64,000 nt of DNA from Cryptomeria japonica (taxonomy: Eukaryota > Streptophyta > Pinopsida > Cupressales > Cupressaceae). The notes beneath the pieces are model-generated. The model was not told where the DNA came from, ran no database searches, and was given only the letters and a program-made list of their open reading frames with translations. Below, piece after piece: positions 45,834-56,429 of this stretch; positions within the stretch are counted from its first letter, which is position 1, and each line of letters opens with the position of its first letter. The translations under genes and the position numbers were made by a program. Location of the stretch: positions 567,009,152 through 567,073,151 of the forward strand of contig NC_081410.1 of the NCBI RefSeq assembly GCF_030272615.1, given 5' to 3'.

Positions 45834-48690
45834 CTACGGATCTCGAGTTTGATTGCAAATCTCCGAGTCAAGATTTGTAATTTGATGTTGGTGAGTATGA
45901 ACAGTTTGTCCATATACTATGAACAGATCATAGGGCAGCTTGAAGTTTTCGATATATTTCTGTAACTCCGATTGGAGTTGAGTCTTCTGTTTCAGAGCAT
46001 CTTCACAATATAGGCGAGGTTGGCAGATTTTACTCAAGAGTAGGTTACCTTCACCCATAGCTGACCTTAGATCATCTTTTTTCTTAAACAGTTGTGTCTT
46101 GTCTTCATCCATTTGCTTTACTAAGGCAACTTTGAGTGCCTTTTCATGTTTTTTCTTTGCAATGGCCTGGGCAACATCTTCCAAACATCGTACCTGATCA
46201 TCCACTACTGTGCAAAGAAGTTTGAGCTTGGTCAATGAGAAATCGATACTGGGGAGGTTAGTACCAGGGATTAGATTAGAAAGGATGTCAACAACAAACT
46301 GAATGACATCCTGTTCTTTCTTTTTCCTTAGTTCTTCCAATATCTCCTGTGCTAGTTGAATGCTCTGCAATAGCTCTGTCTCATCAACCGATTGAGTTAG
46401 ACAGGCAAGAGTCAGATCGGTGGGACTGGTGGAATCAACCTACTTGGCTTGATCTCTAGTTTCCTTAGGATTCTATCCTCCTTCCTTTTCCTTGATCTCC
46501 GCTTGTCTTTTCTCCTCCACTTCTTCTTTGTCTTGGGCTACCATGGCGGCCTTCACTTTCTCATCTTCCACTCTCCTCTTCTCCTCTTCTTTCTTCCTAT
46601 TTTCTTCTTCCTTATTCTCTTCTTCCTTCTTCTTCTCTTCTTCCTTCCTCTTTTCTTCTTCCTTCCTCTTCTCTTCTTGCTTTTCTTTCTCCGCTAGCTC
46701 TTTCTCTTTCTTTTCTTTATCCGCTTTCTCTTTTTCCCATTTCTCTTTTTCCGCTTTCTCATCCTTTTCTGAAGTGATATCCTCAATATCCAGTGCATTA
46801 ACATCAATGGGATCATTTTGTTCTACTATTCCATCACCCATACTGTCAAAGACTTCATCTGGTTTGCTTGTTGATGAGTCAGGCTCTTGCTCAACCTGTC
46901 TATTCGCTTTGGATACTTGTTGCATTTTGACATAAGCTTTAACCTGCAAATGGGTGTCTTTTTCCACTTCAGAAGTTTTGCCTCTGAGTAGCTGAAGTCT
47001 TCTTCTTTGCACGAAGAAAATGCCTTTGTACTTATCAATAATTTCAAAAAATTCTGAGTTAGAGGCATCTAGAAAATATTGAGCAAAAAAATTCTCCTTG
47101 GTTTCTTGCTCTTTTTCAATGGCAATGTGCCATTTGTTGTCCAAATAATCATACAAAGATTTAGAAGTAACTGATTTAATTTCGGAAGGTGGCCGATCAT
47201 TAATACATAAATATATAATAAGTTCTTGTTCAACATCCTCCTTTTCACTATCATTGAAATCATCAAAATATTCTTTTAAATCATCAAGAACTTTTCTTCT
47301 AATATTCTTTATGGTCCTTTGACAATGTGTCATAGGTTTGTAAGAGGAAATATCTAAATTTACCGGTGTAGAGGTTGTTTGTACATTACCGGTTGACTTC
47401 GTCTTCTTGCTTGATTGGCTTGTTTTCTTCATTTCTACCTCTAGTTCAGTGCCTTCTGAATCCGGTGAGTTATTCCTCGTTTTCCTCTTCCTCTCGAATA
47501 CCTTTGCCAGAATAGCCTCCGGTTTCTTTTTTTCTGGTGACCTTTTGGTCACTTTAGGACTGGCAGTAGATGTAACCAGTGTCGATGCCGATGGTACTAC
47601 TTTATTATTTTTCTATTTCGGTACCTCAATATGTTTGATCCTTTCTAAGTACCGGTCCTCTTCTTCTTGGGATCAAGTGGAAAATCAGGTAGGGTAGAGG
47701 CATACCCTATCAGTATATCATTTACCACTTCATACCCCATAGGCTCAATTACATCTTCTTTGGGTTCGACTGCTTCCATTATGCAGTGATCTGTTTTGAT
47801 TGTAAAACAAATGTCATCTTCATATTTCTTAACTAGATCACCAGATATTCTCATTCTCTGGTTCATCTTTAGTTTGAACTCATCAAAATATCTGTTCAGA
47901 GTCTCCGGATATGCAGTTACCACTACTTGCAGACTCTCCTTTATTTGTCTGGAAACTGGTAGGTCAATTGACCATTGAACATCACCAACTCTAGGAAAAT
48001 ATCCTTGAAAGTAGAAAACTAAACCAACAAACAGTTGACCAAACTTAAACCTCAAGGTTTTGTCCAATTTGATCAACTTCAAGTTATCTATGAGTTGTTT
48101 CTGCATGTAGGTACATAAGTTACATTCTGCATTCTCCTTGATCATCATGTAAGCGGCATGCACCGCAGCTGTAGGAACAAAATTCATCTTGCTAGCATAG
48201 AATATTCTATACCCGATTACCATGCATGCATATTTCACCAAATCATCTTTAATGGTGTTGATAGTCATTGCCCGTTGGTCACTCACAGAACCGGTGAGCT
48301 CTGTCATTTTGGTTTTGGTGATTTTTCAAAGAACGGGGACTTCCCTAACATTGCAGAAACCAGTCATGGCATGAATTGCCTCTGGTGTAATATCATGGGT
48401 TCGCTCAAGGTACATCTTATCACCATGAACCCTACTAAGGATAATCCTGATGTGTTCTTCTATAAATTCTTCGAGAAAGTATACTGCATTATGTAATTAC
48501 TTCTTCTCTATTATGTTGCATTCAGGTTTAATCTTCTTATCGTCTCCATAGAACAGACTTAGCTAGGAGTGAATCACTAGGGACCCTAGGTCTTCTAGTT
48601 TTCAATTAATATATCCTGAAACATTGCCTTTGACAATGACTCCGACAGGAATTTGAGATAGGATATTATATTTCATCTTATTTTAAAGAA
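45834..48690 (-). pseudogene. Accessory protein of element E, helical plus coiled coil (broken)
   Basis: The minus strand from about 48690 encodes IPVGVIVKGNVSGYI, HDITPEAIHAMTGFCNVREV, INTIKDDLVKYACMVIGYRI, MNFVPTAAVHAAYMMIKENA and FKFGQLFVGLVFYFQGYFP, a helix-rich front part. After a frame change near 47600 comes a Lys/Ser-rich linker, a second helical block (LYDYLDNKWHIAIEKEQ) and an extreme Glu/Lys coiled coil at about 46560-46790. After a stop near 46470 the last part (46370-45834) includes SFDLTKLKLLC-like helices. No pol motif is seen. Function unknown. The front half resembles plant transposon-associated domains of unknown function, from memory only. Confidence 0.7.
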
Positions 48691-49160
48691 ACTCAAGTGC
48701 CATATCAAGAAGATTCCAAATGATAAGAATGTTTCAAAGAGAAATACCTTCACACTCCGAACTTAGGGTCTACCGATGTTGAGCACAACACGCTTCTTTG
48801 GAAGTTTGTTTACCACTTTGACTTCCACATTGATAGCTTGAAGTGGCTGCAAAATCTTGTGCAAGATTCCTTTTTGAATTCTTTCGAATGCAAGATGAAT
48901 CGCTCTAGTTGCGCTACTCAAGCTTAGAAAAATTCTTCTTTTGAAAATAGGTAAGTAAAAATGATGACAAAAATCACTTTTAAACACTCCCACCTACCAT
49001 AATAAATGCATCCACATTAGGGCTCAAACCCTAATTTTACCTTTTATCGCTTCAATTCTTTTTTTGATTGACAGGTAACAAATACCGATAAAGGTACTTT
49101 ACCGATATACTCTGGGGGTTTGAAACAATTATTGATATGTTCCCCCTAAGATTATCGAAG
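48691..49160 (-). other. Region between gag and accessory ORF of element E
   Basis: A 76-codon minus-strand frame (48763-48993, with AIHLAFERIQKGILHKILQP) may be the original N-terminus of the accessory protein, out of frame with the rest. Otherwise it is non-coding. A PPT-like ccccctaag lies at 49143-49151. Confidence 0.4.
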
Positions 49161-49161
49161 C

Positions 49162-50433
49162 TTAGCTTGTCAGTTCAGGGATTTCCACACTAGGTGAGGA
49201 AACTGGTACATCTTGTGGCTTCTTTTCAGATTTCTTTTTCCAAGTTTTATCCATGTCCGCCTGAATGGTTTCAACATCAATCTTTCCTTCTAGGTTGATC
49301 GGTATGTCTCTCAATGGATTCTTTCTCAGTCTGCATGCTCTGGCAGTGTGTCCCATTTTGTTGTAATGATATCATATCATTCCAGGTGTTCTCCATGGTC
49401 TTGTGTTCACATTTCCATTCTTCCTTCTGCATGTTGCAATAGTGTGACCGCTACCATGACAGATCAAACAGATTGCTCTCCAACTAGTTGCCACTCCATA
49501 AGCATTTGACCGATGGTCATAGGTTCTATACCAGTTTGGGTTCTAGTTCATAGGAAGTTCCAGGAAAAATCCTTTAGATCTTGGTGGATAACTTCCAGAG
49601 TTGTTCATAACCGACCCGCACTCAAAAGCTCTATGCCCAAACTTGTTGCATGCATAACAGCAACCATTAAATCTACCAAATCTAGCCACATTTTTTTGAA
49701 AGTAAGGAAAGTTGTTGTAATCCTTTCTCCTACATACATTGGCAGTATGTCCTTCTTTAAGACAATTAAAGCAAACAGGTTTAAGCTTTTTCTTACCTTT
49801 ACTCCTGTTGTTGTTCTTAGGTGTCGATTGCTTCTTTAGTGCATCACTCTTGGTTTAAGAGGTCTCACCTTCCTTGTATCCAGAGAAACCAAGTCCAGTG
49901 GTATCCTTTGATGGCTTCACCGATTCCAGCTTTTGTTCCAACTTAGCAGCACTTCGATTGAATTTAGCAAGTATCTCCTTTGTCTCAACAAGTTCCTTGG
50001 AAAGAGCAACATTGGTCTCCATCAAGGTTTTATTCTACGAAATAGCTATATTCAGTATAGCTTGTATTTCATCTTTCTCTTCTTTACCCTCCTACAAATA
50101 GGCGGTAATGGTATCGATTTCTTGTTTCAACTTAGAGATCTCATGCTCCTTGTCCTTTAACAAATCTTTAGCTTTTCTTTTGTTTTCTAGCTCCCGACTC
50201 ATCCTGATAGTTAGTCCTTCCAACTCCCTCCTTAGGTTAGTTTTGGATTCATTCAATTTTTCCACTTCTCCGACTAGGGCCTCCATGTCTACTTCATCAG
50301 AAGAGTTGTTTTCAGTAAATTCCATCAATTGCTCAACAAGTTCTCTTCTCTTGGCTAAAGAGGATTTATACTTGATTTTGAGTTCATCATAGGCTATCTC
50401 AGACTCAATAAGATGGTGAGTGAGTTCCCTCAT
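49162..50433 (-). pseudogene. Gag C-terminal half with four zinc knuckles (element E)
   Basis: Begins MRELTHHLIESEIAYDELKI only about 50 bases from the primer site. A coiled coil of about 110 residues follows (SRELENKRKAKDLLKDKEHE). Then come zinc knuckles CFNCLKEGHTANVC (about 49730-49775), CYACNKFGHRAFEC (about 49617-49660), CLICHGSGHTIATC (about 49430-49471) and a fourth whose two first Cys are Tyr (about 49333-49375, NKMGHTARAC). Stops lie at about 50092, 50036, 49856 and elsewhere. The usual capsid-like front of copia gag is missing, probably deleted or never present. It would bind element RNA. Confidence 0.8.
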
Positions 50434-50483
50434 GTTTTATCCCCCATATCTTCTTCCAAGTGGTTAGACTTATAGAAAGGTAG

Positions 50484-50495
50484 GCTCTGATACCA
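50484..50495 (-). promoter_or_regulatory. Primer binding site, initiator-Met tRNA (element E)
   Basis: In element sense TGGTATCAGAGC lies two bases inside the 5' LTR, an exact match. Confidence 0.95.
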
Positions 50496-50497
50496 AT

Positions 50498-51639
50498 TGA
50501 TCAATACTAAGAAGGGGGGGTGAATTAATATACCCAAAAACTTAAACAATCTTTTAAGCAGTTTAACCGCAGATCGGTGTAGCAGATTAAACAATAATCT
50601 AGTTAAAACATAAATAAGTCAAATAGAAAATAAAGCATTCACGCATAGAAGAACAATCACCATAACACAAGATGTTTTGACATGGAAACCCAAATGGAAA
50701 AAACCACAGTGAGTAAAACTCACAAGTTAACTATCTGCACAATAGTAACTAGACTGGTTAAGGTCAGACTGGTTAAGGCCTTACAATGTTCTTCACCAGA
50801 ACAGATCCTATTAGGAATCTAGATCTCTATTAGGAGATAAGTCCTATTAAAGATTACCATGTTAGAGGATTTCAGATCCAAAACTGTGAACCACCTTGTT
50901 AGAGGATTTACAATAGGCTTGGCTGGGCCTACCTGGTTAAGGGTTTTAGACTTGTCAAAGATATTAGTAATCAACAAGTGAATGATCTAGATAGTAGCAC
51001 ATAATTCTTTATTAGATCCTTGACAGCTCCCTGTCAATGCATTTTAGCATTAGTTCAGTCTTCTATATTTTGCACTCTCTATCTCTATTGTGAGATACCT
51101 TTTCTCGCACAGACCTTATCTTGTTTTCAACGTTCACACACAACAACTTGTTTAAAACCCTAGACATGATGTCCTCATATAGGAACCTGATTTCATGTCG
51201 GTCCAATAAGATTAGACTACAATTTCCTAGGTACAGTGCATCTAGACACATTTGGTAACATGACACAGAAAATATCGCCAACGTGTCGGTGGATGATAGC
51301 TCATCACGCATTACAATTATACTGGTTTAATATAATATACCGATTACCGGTTGACAAATGAAGACTGGAAAATTGGAGCGTAGTGTTCCAATCAAAAGAT
51401 TAACTATGGCTTGGGGTCTTCATTCCACTTGAGATCTTCATACTGCTTGGGGTCTTTGATCATGCTATGACCAATAAGCATCTTCTATAAAAACACTGAT
51501 AGTCTTCAACAAACAAAGACTATACATTAATGACATACAATACTGGTTGGGACAACCACCGGTTGAGAATAACTCATACATCAAATAAGTGTGTGTCCAT
51601 CAATGACAATCACAACTAAACATCATCAAAATACCAACA
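50498..51639 (-). repeat. 5' LTR of element E
   Basis: 1142 bp, the partner of 44195-45335. Begins tgatcaatactaagaagg and ends ataccaaca on the plus strand, followed by TSD ACTAT at 51640-51644. Confidence 0.95.
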
Positions 51640-52249
51640 ACTATGAATCTGAGTGCAAAAAGAAGAAATCTGACTTGAATAAGTCAAGACCAAATTTTAT
51701 AGAGGAGTCTTCTGAAGCAAAGCATTCTACATTCTTCACATGTAATTTGGTGAAAGAAAACCAAGAGGATGTCTGGTTCTTGGATAGTGGTTGTTCAAAC
51801 CACATGATGGGTAAATCTGATCTCTTTGTCAAATTAGATGATATCGTAAGAAGTCAGGTTAAATTTGGAGATGCTAAGGAGGTTGATGTAATGGGAAAAG
51901 TTACCCTTGCAGAATACTTTGCTTGTACCAAAGTTACAACATAATCTTTTAAGTATTGGGCAACTTGTAGCTAAGAACTATAAAGTAGTTTTTGAAGATA
52001 ACTACTACAAAAAATTTGATAAATCTAATAATTATCATGTTGTAGAAAAGGCTTATATGACAGAGAATAGATTATTCCCCCTCACATTGATTTCTAGTAA
52101 GCTGTATGCACTCAAATCAACCACAAATGATTCATGGTTATGGCATCGAAGATATGGTCATTTAAATTTTCAAGGGTTAACTTTGTTGAATAAGAAGAAT
52201 ATGGTGAGAGGGCTTCCTCCAATTTAGATTAAAGAAGAATTTTTTTTAG
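51640..52249 (+). pseudogene. Copia gag end, protease and GAG-pre-integrase (fragment D)
   Basis: It continues fragment D: ESECKKKKSDL completes the zinc knuckle begun at 44164. The protease motif VWFLDSGCSNHMMGKSDLFV follows with its catalytic Asp intact. A frame change near 51920 leads to LLVPKLQHNLLSIGQLV and WLWHRRYGHLNFQGLTLLNK, the GAG-pre-integrase domain. A TAG after RGLPPI and then IKEEFFLVCALG end it at about 52250. The frame offset from 43355 equals the inserted length (7450 bp, one modulo three), which confirms one original gene. Confidence 0.92.
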
Positions 52250-52612
52250 TGTGTGCCCTTGGTCTCCTTGTGTTGTGCAGTGCATCGCTTGGGTTTGTGA
52301 CATGGCTTAACCAACTTCTATGGATTATATAAGTCTAGTGGTTGTATCGAGCATTAATAAGTCGATCTTTTGGTGCAAAGACAACCGCACTTGTAACAAG
52401 TGGTATCCGAGCTTGGTCACAGGTTCAAACCCCTTTCTTGTGCTAGGAGGGATTGTTGCAAGGTGTGTTCCCTTGGTCTCCTTGCGTTGTGCAGCGCATC
52501 ACTTGGGTTTGCGACATGGCTTAACTGTCTTCTCTGGATTTTATAAGTCTAGTGGTTGTATCGAGCATTAATAGGTTGATCCTTAGGTACAATGGCAACC
52601 ACACTTGTAACA
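52250..52612 (+). mobile_element. TRIM-like miniature element, 363 bp
   Basis: Two direct repeats of exactly 149 bp (52250-52398 and 52464-52612, TGTG to AACA) flank a 65-bp interior. The interior starts two bases on with TGGTATCCGAGC (52401-52412), one base off the initiator-Met primer site, and ends with a purine run (aggaggga). Each repeat has a TATATAAG or TTATAAG box. This is the layout of a terminal-repeat retrotransposon in miniature. No matching TSD was found (tttag against cctat). The interior also contains ggttcaaacccc, which resembles a tRNA B box. Confidence 0.7.
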
Positions 52613-53208
52613 CCTATGAGATTTGAAAGGTTCCTCTCTCTTGACAATTATCTATCTTCAATCCATAATTTTTTTTAATTTTGTATGAATCTACTAAATT
52701 ATCCTCATCTCAAATACAATTTTAGCCATGTGTTCGCAAGGAAGAATATGTGTGGAATGATAAAATTTGTCCAGTCAACATGGCACAGGTCCTTGAGTGC
52801 ATGGAAAAGTTGACCAAAAGCCTCCAAATGATAGATCGATAATTCCATGAAACAGTAGTGATTGATCAGGAATCGGGCAGAAGGTCTTTGTCAATAGTTT
52901 TGGAATGATAGCTTGGGTGCTTCCATGAAATTCTCACTCTCTTACGTTGCTAATTATTTGTCGTAGATTTCCTTTCCCTTTATACTTCAATCTCAGCTCT
53001 ATTAGGGACAAATTCAATATAGCTACAAAAACGTAGAATTCATCATAATCTTGTTCCTCATAAAATTAAGATGATAACATACAACATTGATTGGCATTTA
53101 CGCAGTTCAAAAAAGCCAGGGACAACCTTGCAAAATGTATTGAATAGTTTAAATGAACTTCCTTTGACTATTCACGCTTCTAGTGATGGGGTGGATAGAT
53201 TGGATCAA
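52613..53208. other. Spacer with R1 repeat copy c
   Basis: No gene was recognised. About 52905-53035 resembles 36740-36870 (gaaattctcactctctta, tagatttcctttcc, tacttcaatctcagctct), a third copy of repeat family R1. Confidence 0.5.
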
Positions 53209-53575
53209 TGCCACATATAGAAACATAAACACATAAATTTAGAAACAAACACACAGAAAATTAAATAATATGTTGCAGCACAAAAACATAATTTTATTAC
53301 TTGATACAAAATCATTACATGATGCCTCTATGTATCTAGAGGTCTTTGGAAAAATCTAGAAACTTTCTAAAAACATCTTAGGTATTTCTAGACATTATAC
53401 CAACATGCCCAAAATAAAAGTATCTAATATTTTCTTCCATTTAACCTTATCCCTTGTTGATTCTAGAACATTCCATTCTTATATAGTTTCTATTTACAAA
53501 ATATCAATTTCAAATTTATCTTTTTTTTCATTAAATTATTTCCCTTTTAGGTGGGAGAAATTACATATGCCAACA
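53209..53575 (-). repeat. 3' LTR of a minus-strand element (F)
   Basis: In element sense it begins TGTTGGCATATG and ends TATATGTGGCA, 367 bp. It is preceded by a purine tract with GGGGGGA, which decides the left-facing orientation. A second LTR was not found. Confidence 0.65.
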
Positions 53576-53589
53576 TCCCCCCTTAATTT
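53576..53589 (-). promoter_or_regulatory. Polypurine tract of element F
   Basis: In element sense AATTAAGGGGGGA directly precedes TGTTGGCATATG. Confidence 0.7.
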
Positions 53590-53889
53590 TGACCACCAAT
53601 GTTGTGGCAATCAAATTCCTTTTCTCTTGACTATTTTTGATGTCCATAAACAAGTTCGCTAACTTTGCATATCCTTTTCCTTTCTTGATATCTTCAAACC
53701 ATTTTCAACTGTTGTGGCAGTCCTTCAATTTGCAACTTCCTAGAAACTTGTCATCTATGGATTTATTGCTAGATAAAACTTTCCTTTGAATTGACACATC
53801 TATTATGGCTTTTTAAAAACTTTGCTTGGTTACAATCAAATTTCACATGTGAATTTTTACACTTGAAATTTTTTTTTATCATACCAATA

Positions 53890-54510
53890 ATTTTTTGCCA
53901 ACTCGATCCAAAGCTTCATCCATAATCCATTTGCATACATCTTTTTTTTAAATCTTTCTTACATTCTTTGTTCCAACACATCTTTTTAGAATGATTTTTT
54001 AAACCAAAAATTCTACATGGATGCAAATCACAACAAATCTCTTTTGTGTGTCCTTCTCTATTAAAATGAAAACATTGAATATAGTGCTTTGTTTGAGTTG
54101 ACTTGCTAGGTCTGGTAACATCATTTTCTTTTCTCATGTCATATCCAAGGCCTTCATATTTTAGCCTTATTAGTGGTTGAATGGGCTCTCTAATTCCTTG
54201 CCTATAGTTTCCTAAACCTTTACCTTCATAATCCATTTTATTCATTATCTTCAAACCAACATTTTGAGAACAACTATTGTTAGTCTCATCACATCTAATT
54301 TCATTAATATGTTCATCTTCACACTCTATCTAACAAACAATTTCAGCAAAATTACTTGTTATGTTTGTAATCCTCATCAAAAGGACTACCATATTGATTT
54401 TGGTGATTCACCTTGTCTTGACTGATCCATGATCTTGTTTGATAGTGAATGTCTCTTTTTTGAAAATTTCCCTTATCTTGCTCTATTATTTGAGATCTTT
54501 GCATTGATTA
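53890..54510 (-). pseudogene. G-patch and zinc-knuckle retroelement protein remnant (element F)
   Basis: Minus-strand frame 54254-53916 has MDYEGKGLGNYRQGIREPIQ, then LKYEGLGYDM, a G-patch-like pattern, followed by CFHFNREGHTKEICC and CRIFGLKNHSKKMCWN, two zinc knuckles in which one Cys each has become Phe or similar. Upstream to 54510, pieces such as DIHYQTRSWISQDKVNHQN and ECEDEHINEIRCDETNNS continue it across frame changes and stops. G-patch modules occur in some retroelement polyproteins as RNA-binding parts. The element type is uncertain. Confidence 0.6.
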
Positions 54511-55257
54511 CTAATACAGTCCTGATATTAGTGTTCTCAAAATGTAGGGCTCTATTTTACGGTTGAGAAGTAGCCTCATGACAGAGGTTGTCTTTATGGT
54601 TTAAACATTAAGGAAGGGCTTCTCACAGTTGATCTTTAAAAAGATTGCTCCATTTGGCGGTCATCGTAACTTAGACTACTTATTTGCAACTTGGGAGCTT
54701 GTGACCTTCATATGGTTGAAATGATAAAGATTTTTCTCTTAAACCTACCATCGTACAATCATTCTGCACCTATGATTGTTAATGCTAGCTCTGATAATGG
54801 CTTAGACAAGGACTTTGACTGTTCCTACTCATCTATGTGTGAATATACCTGAGGTCACTGTCTTAACATCTCTTATGCTTGGAATCTTTACAAACCTCTA
54901 CTAATGACAGATAGTGCTTCTGACCTCACTGATATGAATGCCTTCTTTATTTATATTCTTGATGTGTGGTTTGTAGCTTTGATCTATGATGTTGTTTATT
55001 TTAAACTTGTGCTTCATAGACAGTCTATGTATTCATTGCTTTAAAACTCAGATTTTGATGGTATAACTTAAGCTGTATTTCGACTATGAGTCCATGATAT
55101 TCAATTAAGTTCTTTTAAGGAAATAATTTGGACATACCCTTCAACGGGATAAGGTAGTTGTTATATGTTAATTTAATGTTTCAAGGTTGGGCAATTATAT
55201 ATAATAGATCACTTTACCATGTTTCAATAGCTATGATTATGTGTTAATTTAATCTTT
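54511..55257. other. Spacer, nothing recognised
   Basis: Both strands carry dense stops. No motif, LTR end or repeat match was recognised. Confidence 0.4.
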
Positions 55258-55405
55258 TATAGACATGACTTCAAAGCTGTTAATATTGATTATTAATATT
55301 CACAACTAATAAAATGTATTGTATAAATTTAAAAAATAATAAATCATGAGATTTGTATTGGCCTACCAATAAAATATGATCTCATCATAATTATTTATTT
55401 ACGAA
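55258..55405. repeat. Dispersed repeat, copy 2 (pairs with 1-150)
   Basis: Matches the first 145 bases of the window in the same orientation, for example aaaaaataataaatcatgag. The match ends at about gatctcatcat. Confidence 0.75.
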
Positions 55406-55409
55406 AATT

Positions 55410-56345
55410 GCAAAGAGAAGTGATGCCTCCTCTAGAATGTCCTCCAAATTTGAAGGAGAAGAATGAGTAGACAATTTAAAAAGTCCTAAAATGAAACCAT
55501 CCTAGAACCACAAATTTGAAAAACCAAATATTTCCAATTGTTTCAAAGTTTAAGAATCTATGTGAACTATCAACTTTGATGTAGCGGGAGATAGGAGAAT
55601 CATGAGTAGATCCACAAACCCATTAAGAGGAATTGAATTACTCCTCACACCCGGTGAAGGATTCAAAGGAACATATGGATTGTCTTCATCATCAATGCAG
55701 TGATTAAAGGTAAACACCTTGGACTGATGATTAGCCCTATCAACTACAAAAACCTTTCATGTGGGATGACCAATAAACACTGAATGTGCAGTGAACTCAA
55801 TTGTGTAGCCTTGTTGTTTAATCTGATATACTGATAGAAGATTATTAGCGATGTTAGGAATTCAATGAACATTAACTATTGAACCTGTACCTAAGCCATT
55901 ATTACCAACAATAGCAACATGAACAAGCTGATTGTTTACAGTCAAGAGTCTATCTTGAAGTGGTTCTCCAAGAAAACATGGAATCCTGGAATCAACTTGA
56001 TAGGTGAAGTGAATAAAAGCTCTTGTATCAATAATCCATCCAACATACCTAGGTGCATGAGCGGTGATTCACCAAGTCATGATCCTTTGCATTATAATGA
56101 GAGGGAGTATCCTCATTTTTGGCAAAATAAGAATAAAATAAACTAGAAGAAGGAATAGAAACATGATTCTCCTTGATTAATTTATTTCACTCATGAATTT
56201 ACACCTTCATGTAACAATTATATTCAGCATGCCCCTCTTTCTTACAAAAGCGATATGTGGGTCTTTTCTTCTTATAGCAATTTGGTTCACTTTGTGCGAG
56301 TTTCTTACAAAAGGTACACGTGGATAACAATAGCTTTAAGAGAGC
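55410..56345 (-). pseudogene. Copia gag-protease remnant
   Basis: On the minus strand, 56200-56340 encodes CTFCKK and RFCKKEGHAEYNC, a zinc knuckle whose first Cys is Arg. About 56040-55720 encodes WIIDTRAFIHFTYQ, the protease active site with Gly changed to Arg, followed by NNGLGTGSIVNVH and IPNIANNLLSVYQIKQQGY. The order and spacing fit copia gag to protease. Several stops are present. Neither LTR was found. Confidence 0.8.
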
Positions 56346-56429
56346 CATGGGCTAGATGAAGTGGTTTGAGATTTGCCCATTTTTGTTATTTGAGCTTCTC
56401 AGTTCCATGCACTCTTTCGTACACACAAA

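Larger units (their letters stand above)
44195..51639 (-). mobile_element. Pol-less LTR retrotransposon with gag and accessory ORF (element E)
   Basis: The element is 7445 bp on the minus strand. LTRs of 1141 and 1142 bp (TGTTGGTATTTTGATG to a TCA end in element sense) are flanked by perfect TSD ACTAT (44190-44194 and 51640-51644). It has an initiator-Met primer site and a PPT. The 5.2-kb interior encodes a coiled-coil gag part with four zinc knuckles and a second, unrelated protein. I find no protease, integrase, RT or RNase H motif in any frame, so it must have depended on another element, presumably copia. Confidence 0.92.

Noticed and set aside
46449-46935. Plus-strand frames of 82 and 147 codons rich in Ser, Phe and Leu
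   Set aside because: They are the reverse strand of the Glu/Lys coiled-coil coding region of element E.
52250-52612. Cassandra-type TRIM with a 5S rRNA promoter in its LTR
   Set aside because: No 5S rRNA sequence could be seen in the 149-bp repeats.
54511-55257. Possible plus-strand coding stretch with moderate gaps between stops
   Set aside because: No motif could be matched and the frame is broken every 30-60 codons.
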